Shown here: one piece after another, positions 34,771-42,796 of the stretch
Numbering within the stretch: the first letter of the stretch is position 1
Layout of the letters: each line of letters begins with the position of its first letter
Assembly: GCA_016705545.1 (NCBI GenBank)
Contig: JADIYA010000001.1
Coordinates: forward strand, 310,001 to 374,000
Length of the DNA stretch: 64,000 bases
Reading direction: 5' to 3'
DNA from: Flavobacteriales bacterium
GTDB lineage: Bacteria > Bacteroidota > Bacteroidia > Flavobacteriales_F > PHOS-HE28
Position numbers and translations under genes: made by a program
The notes under the pieces: model-generated
What the model was told of the DNA's origin: nothing
Databases searched by the model: none
Seen by the model: the letters and a program-made list of their open reading frames with translations, nothing else

Positions 34771-37700
34771 CACGTCCGACGCATTCGCCAGAATACGAGA
34801 AGGCCAATAAGTGCGACGCCAAGAGCAAGCAAAACAGCGCGCCATGGACCGCGACCTTCCAGATTCACCGGATTCACATCGCCCACCATCACCAATCCCG
34901 CCCAATAGTATGGCAGCGAGAGATCCCCGTCCGCCTTCGCGAGATGATCGAGCTTGGCCTGCCGCAGTGCCTCGTGTTTCGGCAGGCCATCCGCGAGATG
35001 CTCGTAGAAACGCGCGATGATCTCCGAGCTCACCTTCTCGTCGATGCTCCATAACGACATGACGAGGCTTGGGCAACCGGCATAAGCGAAACTGTAGCCG
35101 ATAGAGCGAACACCTTCTCCCTCATCGTCTTTCCCGATTCCGGTCTCGCAGGCCGTAAGCACCGCGAGTTGCGCGCGCAGGTCGAGCTCGTAGATCTCAT
35201 AGGCGTGCAGGTAACCATCGGAATCGGCATCCACGCCACTGCCATCCTTGCTCAGGACAAGCCGGGAGTACATGGGCGATGCGGCGTTCATCTCGGCGTG
35301 CGTGCCCAAGTGCAGGATGCCGTACTGCTCGGCGACATCTCGGAATCCCCTCTCGCTCGCATCACCGCCGAGCATCACCTTGGCAGAGAGCAATGGACCA
35401 AGGCCCTGTGCAGTAGTGGTCGCGAAAGGCTGGCGCACGTAGCGCAGGTAATCCCTATCCAACTGGGCCGTGTCCTTGACGCCCGCGACGTATGTCCTCT
35501 TCAATTCATCGTCGAATCCAGGTGCGATGGCGAGGGTCCTGTTCGAACGGTCTCTGGCAAGATCGGCGAACTGCATGGCCGTGGTTGCGCTGAGCAGATA
35601 TCCGATCGTGTACTTCTGGATCAGCATGTGTGCGCTGATCGCGCCACGGCCGGCCGGTTCGAAGAGCAGCGTTTCAAAGTTTACTGTTTGCAGATCGCCA
35701 TCGGGGATGATGAGCAGCTCGCGCCCACGCAGGATGCCGACAACGGGTCCGAAGACCTCCCGGTACATCACGTGGGCCAGCCGCACGTAGGACTCCTGGC
35801 GTCGCTCCACGATGGCCGCGTTCAGCGCTTTCACCGTCTCCCTGATGCCGGCGGCGGGAACGACCATCAGCGCAGCCGTATCCGTGGCGATCACCAGCAT
35901 GTACAATTTGCCATCGGTCATCGCGTAGGCCAACAGTTGACGATCGGCGGTTAGCAGCTTGTCCCGTATGCCACTCAAGGTGATGCGCTGCTCGCCATAC
36001 CGAAGGTTGAAGTAGGCGGGTTGTTCCTTCTGCAACCGAGCGAGGAAATCAGCATAGGCCTTCTCGTGAAGATCCATGTCGGTGGCGGACGCTCGATCGC
36101 CTTCGTCGATGTCCAACGCGTTGATCAGTTCCTGTTCCTTGATGAGCATCGAATCGGGAACGCCTGCGAAGCGAAGTCCCGCGAACGTATTAAGGCGGCC
36201 CTTGAGCAAGATCGAGCGGTCCGCTTCTGATAGCGCCAGGAAGCGCTCGATATCCTCCTCTGAACCGGACTCCGCGTAGGCATCGTAGGTCAGGTCCATG
36301 GCAAGATCGAACAAGCGCTTCTGCGCACCGATGAGCAGGAGCTGCGAGGCTTCGTCCTTCACGGCCGCCTTGTTCCGCGCAAGCGAAAGGATGGCGAGGT
36401 CGAGCGCATCATTCCATTCCTTCTTCGGAGTAACGCTCAGGCTCAGCAGTCGCTCCGCACGCACTTTCCAGTAGATGGCATCGGGCAGGAGATGTGGATC
36501 CGGAAATGACCTCGGGATGCTGGTAGCCTTCAATGCACGCGCTCGGTCCTTCAGCAGATTGAATGCACGTTGGCTGAATATCAGCGCAGCGGTCGCATCA
36601 CCGCCGTTGAATGCCGCCTCTGCCAGGAGCACATCACAGTGCGCCACCTTGTAATGGGTGGAGTCGTAGATGTTCACCAGGATCCGTCTCGCATCCTGCA
36701 GGTCCCTGCTGGCATCGGCAAACCGGCCAGCTTTCACGTGCATGCGCGCGCGTCCTTGCAAGGTGAGCGCGAGCACCGCATCCGTACTTGCATCGGTATT
36801 GAGCAGGCCTGCTGCGATGCTGACCTTGTAGAGCGAATCGGCCCGCGAGGTCTCGCCCTTGCGCTGCGCGATGTCACCCAGCTTGGAACAGGCGCGGATG
36901 TACTCCTCGCTCCGCTTGCCGAACTTCTTCTCGCACGCCGCGAGGTAGGTGCTCACCAATTCATCGGCCTTGTCCAGCGCCCCAGAGGAAAGCTCCAGAT
37001 CGGCCATGCGGTCCCGGACCACCAACAGCTGGGGATCATCAGGCTGCAGCACTTTGCTGCGGTCGTTCCATGCGATCTCCAGCAATTCCCGTGCACGACC
37101 TTCATCGCCCATCTGTTGGTACACCGTGGCGAGGTTCAAATACGTGCGCGATCGGTTCACGATGGCCTCGTCGCGCGTGAACTGATCGGTGACCGCCGCA
37201 ATGATGCGGTCGCTGTTGCGCAGGCTTTCGTGGTAGAAGGACTTGGCGCGCGTGAAATCGCCAGCGTTCTGCCACATCACGCCCAGGTTGCCGTTGGTGC
37301 TCACCTTGCGGATCAGGATCGCTTCCGCAGTTCCGTCGCCCAGCACCTCAAGCGCCTTCATGTACTGCGCCTCCGCATCGCGGATGCGGCCCATGTGCCA
37401 ATAGGCTACGCCTACAGCGGTGTAGGATTCAGCCCATTGCGCTGGAGGAATGGAATCGGCCTTGGCGTACTGATCAAGCGCGGCGAGGGCATACTTCGCC
37501 GATTTCCGGTGATCGCCGATCACACTGTAGTCGAAGGCCAAGTATTGTCGCGCGCGCCCGCGCTGGGCGATCGGAACCTTGGGGTCGCCATCTGCAACGG
37601 TGATGGCGATGGAGTCCACCCGCGCGCACTGCTTCATCTCGCCCGCATCGTAGTACGTCCAGCTCAGGTCGAAGAGGGCCTCCAGTTCATTGTTCGCGTT

Positions 37701-38018
37701 GCCGCGCCGCTTGATCAGCGCGTAGATGCGTTCGGCCGCAGCCGTTCCTGCCGCAGCGTCCTTCAGCTTGCGGTGCGCACGACCGTATTTGTAGAGGTAG
37801 CGGTGCAACGAATCCGCGTACGCGGTGCCGGGCGACTCCTTGATCTGCGCGTCGATTTCCTTGATCGTCTCCGCATACTTCTCGGCCTCATAGAGTTCGT
37901 GGATGCGGGCATGACGAGCGGCCAGCCCGCTCGGCACCTGCGCTTGCATGGAAGCGCATACGACCAGCAAAGCCGACAGAAATGCCAAGCCGCCTAGTCG
38001 ATTGGTCCTCGCCGCCAT
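34770..38018 (-). CDS. Exported, membrane-anchored TPR-CHAT protease-like protein (second of pair)
   Basis: A 1082-residue protein: signal peptide (LAFLSALLVVCASMQAQ), TPR array over about 30-600 (for example LNLATVYQQMGDEGRARELL), then a CHAT domain from ~720. CHAT is a caspase/separase-like cysteine protease fold. The catalytic pair is present: His907 in LHLGTHAEM and Cys957 in LTACETG, followed by the typical SIGYSFAYAGCPSLVMSLW. A single hydrophobic helix near 1060-1078 and a basic tail (WRMRRT) end the protein, so the protease domain would face the periplasm and be tethered to the inner membrane. It is the last gene of the operon with the sigma factor. Its target is unknown; the co-encoded anti-sigma protein is a candidate by context only. 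Confidence 0.88.
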   Translation of the reverse strand: MAARTNRLGGLAFLSALLVVCASMQAQVPSGLAARHARIHELYEAEKYAETIKEIDAQIKESPGTAYADSLHRYLYKYGRAHRKLKDAAAGTAAAERIYALIKRRGNANNELEALFDLSWTYYDAGEMKQCARVDSIAITVADGDPKVPIAQRGRARQYLAFDYSVIGDHRKSAKYALAALDQYAKADSIPPAQWAESYTAVGVAYWHMGRIRDAEAQYMKALEVLGDGTAEAILIRKVSTNGNLGVMWQNAGDFTRAKSFYHESLRNSDRIIAAVTDQFTRDEAIVNRSRTYLNLATVYQQMGDEGRARELLEIAWNDRSKVLQPDDPQLLVVRDRMADLELSSGALDKADELVSTYLAACEKKFGKRSEEYIRACSKLGDIAQRKGETSRADSLYKVSIAAGLLNTDASTDAVLALTLQGRARMHVKAGRFADASRDLQDARRILVNIYDSTHYKVAHCDVLLAEAAFNGGDATAALIFSQRAFNLLKDRARALKATSIPRSFPDPHLLPDAIYWKVRAERLLSLSVTPKKEWNDALDLAILSLARNKAAVKDEASQLLLIGAQKRLFDLAMDLTYDAYAESGSEEDIERFLALSEADRSILLKGRLNTFAGLRFAGVPDSMLIKEQELINALDIDEGDRASATDMDLHEKAYADFLARLQKEQPAYFNLRYGEQRITLSGIRDKLLTADRQLLAYAMTDGKLYMLVIATDTAALMVVPAAGIRETVKALNAAIVERRQESYVRLAHVMYREVFGPVVGILRGRELLIIPDGDLQTVNFETLLFEPAGRGAISAHMLIQKYTIGYLLSATTAMQFADLARDRSNRTLAIAPGFDDELKRTYVAGVKDTAQLDRDYLRYVRQPFATTTAQGLGPLLSAKVMLGGDASERGFRDVAEQYGILHLGTHAEMNAASPMYSRLVLSKDGSGVDADSDGYLHAYEIYELDLRAQLAVLTACETGIGKDDEGEGVRSIGYSFAYAGCPSLVMSLWSIDEKVSSEIIARFYEHLADGLPKHEALRQAKLDHLAKADGDLSLPYYWAGLVMVGDVNPVNLEGRGPWRAVLLALGVALIGLLVFWRMRRT

Positions 38019-38048
38019 GGATAGAGCGATGCGAAGATGGCACAGCCC

Positions 38049-41000
38049 TCACGAATGCGGTCGCCGCCGCAGATAGGCCCAGGCGAGCCAAATCAACGCA
38101 AGACCGATGGCCACCATGGCCATCATCGTCATCACGCTCCAACCCCTTTCCGCACCTTCAATCGGCTCCACATCGCCCATGAGCACCATGCCCGCCCAGT
38201 AGTAAGGCAAGGCCAGCTCATCCCCGGCATCCTCCAGGTATTCCAGCTTCGCTTGCCGCAGGGCAACATGTTTCGGCATCCCATCGGCCAGGTGCTCATA
38301 GAAGCGCTTAATGATCTCCGAGCTCGACTTCTCATCGATCTCCCACAAAGAGGTGACCAGACTGGGGCAGCCCGCGTAGGCGAAGCTGTAGCCAAGCGAG
38401 CGCACACCTTCGCCCTCCACGTTGCTGCCTGCGCCTGTTTCGCATGCGGTTAGCACGGCGAGTTGCGCGCGCAGGTCCATCTCGTAGATCTCGTAAGCGT
38501 GCAGGTAACCATCGGCATCGGCCTCGATGCTGCCACCGTCCTTGCTAAGGACGAGGCGCGAGTACATCGGTGCGTGCTCGTTCAATTCAGCATGCGTGCC
38601 CAAGTGAAGGATGCCATAGTCCTTGGCCTGCGCGCGGAAACCTTTCTCGTCAGCCTCACCGCCCACCATGACCGTGGCGGAGAGCAATTCGCCCAGTTGC
38701 TGCGCGGTGCTCAGCGCGAAGGGCTGGCGCACGTAGCCAAGGAAGTCGCGATCGAGGCGCGCAGAGTCCTTCACCTGCGCGATGTACCGCTGCTTGAGCT
38801 CATCACTGAATCCGGGCGCGAGCGCCAGCGCCTTGGTCGGGCGGCCCTGCTTGAGTCCACTGAATTGAACGGCGGTGGTTGCGCTGAGCAGGTAGGCGAT
38901 GGCATACCGTTGAAGAAGCAAGTGCCTGCGGAAGTCACCCGCATCGGCAGGCGCACTCAGCAGCGCCTCGAAGTTCACGCGATGCAGTTCCCCATCGGGA
39001 ATGATGAGCAATTCAGGTTTGCGCAGGAGCGGCGCCACCGGCGCGAAGACCATTTCATGCAGTTCGTGGGCGGCCTTCACGTACCGTTCGTGATCCCGGG
39101 ATATCACGGATGCGTTCAGGGCCTTCACGGCTTCGGAAACGCCCTTGCTCGCTACGCGCAGGAGCCTAGTCGTGTCCGCGCTGACCACGAGCATGTACAG
39201 GTGCTCGCCGGTCACCGCATAAGCCAAGAGATCGCGTTGATCGGTCACCAGCTTGTTCCGAAGGTCCGCGATGGTCACGGTGGGTTCGCCGTAGCGCAGG
39301 GTGAAGTAGTCCGGATGGCGCTGGCGCAGGGTGTCCAGGAATGCGCGATAGGCCTCTTCCTTCGCGTAGACTTCGCCTTGCGCTTTGCTATCGTCGGGAT
39401 CGTAGTCCATTGCCCTCAGCAACTGCTGCTCGCGTGCCAGCACGCTGTCGGGGACGTTCGCGTAACGCAGGCTCGTGAATGCATTGAGGTGGTTCTTGAG
39501 CAGGATGGATCGATCGGACTCGGAGACCCGTAGGAAGTCATCCAGGTCGCTCGCTTCGCCGTGCCGCTCATGCGCTAGGTAGGCGATATCGAGCCCGAGA
39601 TCGAACAACTGGCGCTGGGATGCGGCCATTTGCAAGCGAGCGCCTTGATCGCTCAACGAATTCATGTTCCGGTGGAGCGATGTGAACGCCGCATCGAGCC
39701 CACGCAGCCATTGCCGCTCGGTGGCGCGTCCGGGGCCGGTGGCGCGCTCCACGGCGATCTTCGCCATGATCGCATCGGCGAGCAGACCGGGGTAACGCAG
39801 CGCTGTCGGTGCGTATGGACCCTTGACCTGCTCCAGCCGCTGCTTCAAGAGCAGTAGCGCCGAATCCGCATGCTGCCGTGCAAGGAGCGTATCGCCCAAG
39901 GCCAGCGCAGCACCGGATATGACCACATCGGCCTCCGCGAGCCGCTCATGCCGCACGCCGAGTATGCGGCTGCGGATGGCACGGCTCACGAGAAGATCCT
40001 GGATGGCCTCCCCATAGCGCCCTTGTGCGATCCGCAGGTCCGCGCGCTCCGCGAGCGCAGCAGCTGCCTCCTTGCTGGAAGAGCCTTTGAGCTTCTCCAA
40101 GTCATCCGCAAGCATGAGCAAATGGATCGAATCCGCCCGCGCCAGATCACCTTGCTTGACGGCCATGCGGGCCAAGCGGCTGCGAAGGCTCAGCAGCAGG
40201 TCTGCTTCGTCGGGGTTCGTCGCCTCCACAGCGGCGATCTGATCGATCAACAAGGCTTCTGCCTTGGCATAATCGCCCGCCATGGCCTCTACTTCGGCGA
40301 GCGGCTCATTCAGCTGGGTCGCTCTGGGATGGTCCGCGCCCAGCAGCGCGCGCAGATCCGCTTGCGCCGATCGCAAGAGCTCGCCTGCGCGTTGGAAGTC
40401 CGCCATGTCGAAATACGTGGACGCCAGATTGTGCATGATCCGGGTGCGATTGAGCTGGGCACTGAAGTGCGCCTGCGGATCGGCCGCATTCCGCGCGACA
40501 ACCGCGTTCATTGCCTGGAGCGCACGCGTGTTGACCTCCTTGCTCCTGTACAGGTCGCCCGTGCTTTGGATGAGAATGGCCCAGTTGCCCAGGAGCGTGG
40601 CTCGGGTGGACAACGCTTGCAGGCTTGTATCGCTGTCCACAACGGCGATGCCTTGCTTGTAGCTCTCTTCCGCTTCGCGCATGCGCCCGAGCTTGCGCAG
40701 CGCGCTGCCCTGCCCGCTGAAATAGATGGGAAGGCGCGCGGCAGGCAACGGCACGATGCCTTCGGCGATCGAGATCGCGCGGTGCACCAACGGGAGTGCT
40801 GCCGCATAGCGACCCATGTCCATGTGCGTAAGCGCCATGCAATAGTGCGCATCGGCCAGCACCATCGGCGGGATGCGGTCGGCGTTGCGCGTGGCTGTCG
40901 CCAAGGCCAGCTCGCCTACGCGCTCGTACTCCTGCATCATGGACAGGTCGTAGTAGAGCGCGCTGAGCTTGATCAGGGCCTTCACCTCCCACTGCGGCGA

Positions 41001-41303
41001 GCGCTTCGCGGCTGCGATCCGCTTATAGAGGCCTTCGGCCGCTGCTGCACCAGCTTCAGGCCCCTTCAACTTCCAGTGGGCATTCCCGAGCGGATAGATG
41101 AAGTTCCAGAGCGAATCCTGCCATGGCGTTCCTGCGGCAGCCGCTTCCTGGGCGTTGATCTCGGCGATCACCCGCGCGTATTCCTGTTTGCCGTTGAGTT
41201 CCTTGATGCGCTTATCGCGGGCCGACAATTCCGGATCGCCCTGGGCGAATACGCCGTGCGCGCCCCATGCCAGCCCCGCGATCAGGACGGCCGCGCGCAT
41301 CAC
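38049..41303 (-). CDS. Exported, membrane-anchored TPR-CHAT protease-like protein (first of pair)
   Basis: A 1084-residue paralog of the next gene with the same plan: signal peptide (AAVLIAGLAWGAHGVFAQ), TPRs over about 30-600 (HYCMALTHMDMGRYAAALPL), and a CHAT domain with His904 (LHLGTHAEL) and Cys954 (LTACETGAGS). The GYSFAYAGCPSLVTSLWEID segment follows, and a C-terminal transmembrane helix (MAMVAIGLALIWLAWAYL) ends in RRRPHS. The TPR halves are clearly more diverged than the CHAT halves. It overlaps the anti-sigma-like gene by 4 bases and is 30 bases from its paralog, so the four genes form one transcript. HetF and separase are known relatives; bacterial CHAT proteins act in development and defence. 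A signalling protease role is inferred. Confidence 0.88.
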   Translation of the reverse strand: MMRAAVLIAGLAWGAHGVFAQGDPELSARDKRIKELNGKQEYARVIAEINAQEAAAAGTPWQDSLWNFIYPLGNAHWKLKGPEAGAAAAEGLYKRIAAAKRSPQWEVKALIKLSALYYDLSMMQEYERVGELALATATRNADRIPPMVLADAHYCMALTHMDMGRYAAALPLVHRAISIAEGIVPLPAARLPIYFSGQGSALRKLGRMREAEESYKQGIAVVDSDTSLQALSTRATLLGNWAILIQSTGDLYRSKEVNTRALQAMNAVVARNAADPQAHFSAQLNRTRIMHNLASTYFDMADFQRAGELLRSAQADLRALLGADHPRATQLNEPLAEVEAMAGDYAKAEALLIDQIAAVEATNPDEADLLLSLRSRLARMAVKQGDLARADSIHLLMLADDLEKLKGSSSKEAAAALAERADLRIAQGRYGEAIQDLLVSRAIRSRILGVRHERLAEADVVISGAALALGDTLLARQHADSALLLLKQRLEQVKGPYAPTALRYPGLLADAIMAKIAVERATGPGRATERQWLRGLDAAFTSLHRNMNSLSDQGARLQMAASQRQLFDLGLDIAYLAHERHGEASDLDDFLRVSESDRSILLKNHLNAFTSLRYANVPDSVLAREQQLLRAMDYDPDDSKAQGEVYAKEEAYRAFLDTLRQRHPDYFTLRYGEPTVTIADLRNKLVTDQRDLLAYAVTGEHLYMLVVSADTTRLLRVASKGVSEAVKALNASVISRDHERYVKAAHELHEMVFAPVAPLLRKPELLIIPDGELHRVNFEALLSAPADAGDFRRHLLLQRYAIAYLLSATTAVQFSGLKQGRPTKALALAPGFSDELKQRYIAQVKDSARLDRDFLGYVRQPFALSTAQQLGELLSATVMVGGEADEKGFRAQAKDYGILHLGTHAELNEHAPMYSRLVLSKDGGSIEADADGYLHAYEIYEMDLRAQLAVLTACETGAGSNVEGEGVRSLGYSFAYAGCPSLVTSLWEIDEKSSSEIIKRFYEHLADGMPKHVALRQAKLEYLEDAGDELALPYYWAGMVLMGDVEPIEGAERGWSVMTMMAMVAIGLALIWLAWAYLRRRPHS

Positions 41304-42025
41304 TCCTGGAGTTGAGCTTTGATCAAACGGACACGCTCACCGTAGGTCGTGTCGGCATCCAATGGAATGGCCAGGGCTTTCACTGTTTCACCTGTGCGCA
41401 CGCAGGACAAGAAGAGGAACCACCGCGCCTTGGCCTGGAACACCGAAGCACCTTCGTTCGCCAACGCCGCCAGCATCGGCTCAGCGGCTCGCGCGTCACC
41501 CTCCGCCATGTGCGCTGAAGCGATATAGTAGAGCAGGGTGTCGTTCATCGGCTCGGCCTGCAGCAGCGGTGACCATTTCGCACGCGCCTCCGCGTAATTG
41601 CCTTCCTTGTAGGAGACCATTGCATCGGCGAAGGCGGGATCGGCGGTGGCGCTCATGGCGACGGGCAGGCCCGGATCGGCTGTGAAATGCTCGGCGAAGA
41701 GCCTTTCGTTAAGCGATGGGCGCATGGACCACCAGATGGCTCCCGAGATGAGCACCGCGATCATCGCCGCGTATTTCAGGTAACGCGCCCAGTTGGTGCC
41801 GCTCGCTTGGGCACCATCCTCCGCCGCGATCCCCTTCAACAAGCGCGCAACACCGCCCAGCTCCACGGCGCGGATGTTCTCGCGCTCCAGTTCAACTTCC
41901 GCGCGTAAGGTGGCATCGCCTGCCAAGCGCTGCTCGAAGGCCTCGCGCTCCAACGCGTCCATGCGATCGAGCACGTACGACTCGATGGCCTCGAAGGTGG
42001 GTCTATCCAATGCGCCGTTGCTCAT
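41300..42025 (-). CDS. Membrane anti-sigma-like protein with periplasmic TPR domain
   Basis: A 241-residue protein. Residues 8-60 (FEAIESYVLDRMDALEREAF and the following charged helices) match the cytoplasmic helical domain common in Bacteroidota anti-sigma factors. One membrane span is at ~82-101 (YLKYAAMIAVLISGAIWWSM). The periplasmic part at ~125-235 is a TPR-like pair (AMVSYKEGNYAEARAKWSPL). The gene overlaps the sigma gene as ATGA and the CHAT gene at the other end. It would hold the sigma factor at the membrane until a periplasmic signal releases it. Since the CHAT proteins of the same operon are also TPR proteins facing the periplasm, they could sense or cleave this protein. That link is a hypothesis. 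Confidence 0.7.
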   Translation of the reverse strand: MSNGALDRPTFEAIESYVLDRMDALEREAFEQRLAGDATLRAEVELERENIRAVELGGVARLLKGIAAEDGAQASGTNWARYLKYAAMIAVLISGAIWWSMRPSLNERLFAEHFTADPGLPVAMSATADPAFADAMVSYKEGNYAEARAKWSPLLQAEPMNDTLLYYIASAHMAEGDARAAEPMLAALANEGASVFQAKARWFLFLSCVRTGETVKALAIPLDADTTYGERVRLIKAQLQE

Positions 42026-42618
42026 GTGGCTTGCTGGTCTTCACCGCTGATCGACTTCCGGAACGCACGCAGTTTCATCATGCAGCGGTACTTGATGGTG
42101 CGGATGCTCTCTTCCTCCACCCCCATCCCAGTAGCGATCGTCGCGAGGTCCTTCCGCTCGAAATAGAATTGATCGAGCACCGTGCGGCACTTGTCATCGA
42201 GCTTGTCATACACATCACGCAGGCGCGCGATGCGTTCCTCGATGTCGTCGGAGGCATCGGCGCGATGGTCGAGGACCTGATCGTTATGCACCACCTTCAT
42301 GTGCTTGTGCGCTGCTGACCGGACCACGTCCAGCCATTTGTTCTTCGCTACGCGATAAAGGAATCCGCCGGGATCGGCATCTGGCACCAGCCGTCCTTCC
42401 TTCACGCTCATCCACAGCACGGTCACAGCCTCCTGGAACACGTCCTGCGCGTCGCTGGCGGTGCCGTTGTTCTGCAGCACGCACTGCTTGATGGCCGGGA
42501 AGTGCTTCTGGTAGAGCGCGCGGACCGTGGCCGCATCGTTGCGGCGCAGGCCCGTCACCCACGCGGGCGATGCGGCGATATCGGCGGTGGCTTCCACAGC
42601 TGGCACGAAGCGAAGCAC
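42022..42618 (-). CDS. ECF-type RNA polymerase sigma factor (CHAT operon)
   Basis: A 198-residue protein starting at a GTG. Region 2 is at about residues 33-100 (LYQKHFPAIKQCVLQ, AQDVFQEAVTVLWMSV, FLYRVAKNKWLDVVRS). Region 4 is at about 145-192 (LDDKCRTVLDQFYFERKDLA then EESIRTIKYRCMMKLRA). It is the first gene of an operon with an anti-sigma-like protein and two TPR-CHAT proteins. The 178-base region ahead of it carries a GTTCAC/CGAT motif facing this operon (42696-42721) and another facing the divergent giant gene (42746-42772). Autoregulation through this motif is typical behaviour for ECF factors and makes it the best candidate to recognise the motif. The assignment is inferred. Confidence 0.87.
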   Translation of the reverse strand: MLRFVPAVEATADIAASPAWVTGLRRNDAATVRALYQKHFPAIKQCVLQNNGTASDAQDVFQEAVTVLWMSVKEGRLVPDADPGGFLYRVAKNKWLDVVRSAAHKHMKVVHNDQVLDHRADASDDIEERIARLRDVYDKLDDKCRTVLDQFYFERKDLATIATGMGVEEESIRTIKYRCMMKLRAFRKSISGEDQQAT

Positions 42619-42695
42619 GATAGTACGGAGATCCGGTCAGGTCCTGCATGATTTCCATGGTGCGCAGGCGCGATCGGCCTGCCCTCCGAGCACAT

Positions 42696-42721
42696 CATCG
42701 GGGAAGGGCAGGAATGTGAAC
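42696..42721 (-). promoter_or_regulatory. GTTCAC/CGATG two-part promoter motif, facing the sigma-CHAT operon
   Basis: On the minus strand GTTCAC starts at 42721 and CCCCGATG ends at 42696. The G-to-G distance is 22, one base less than in the five plus-strand copies. It lies about 100 bases upstream of the sigma factor GTG start. Confidence 0.6.
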
Positions 42722-42745
42722 AGAGGATGAAGCACATCGGTCCTT

Positions 42746-42772
42746 GTTCACGATCACCTTGGCTTCTCGATG
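42746..42772 (+). promoter_or_regulatory. GTTCAC/CGATG two-part promoter motif before 42797 gene
   Basis: GTTCAC at 42746 and TCTCGATG with its CGAT G at 42769: G-to-G distance 23. It lies 51 bases before the start codon, back to back with the minus-strand copy in the same intergenic region. Confidence 0.7.
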
Positions 42773-42796
42773 TTGCGCTGACAACCACCCCTTGCC

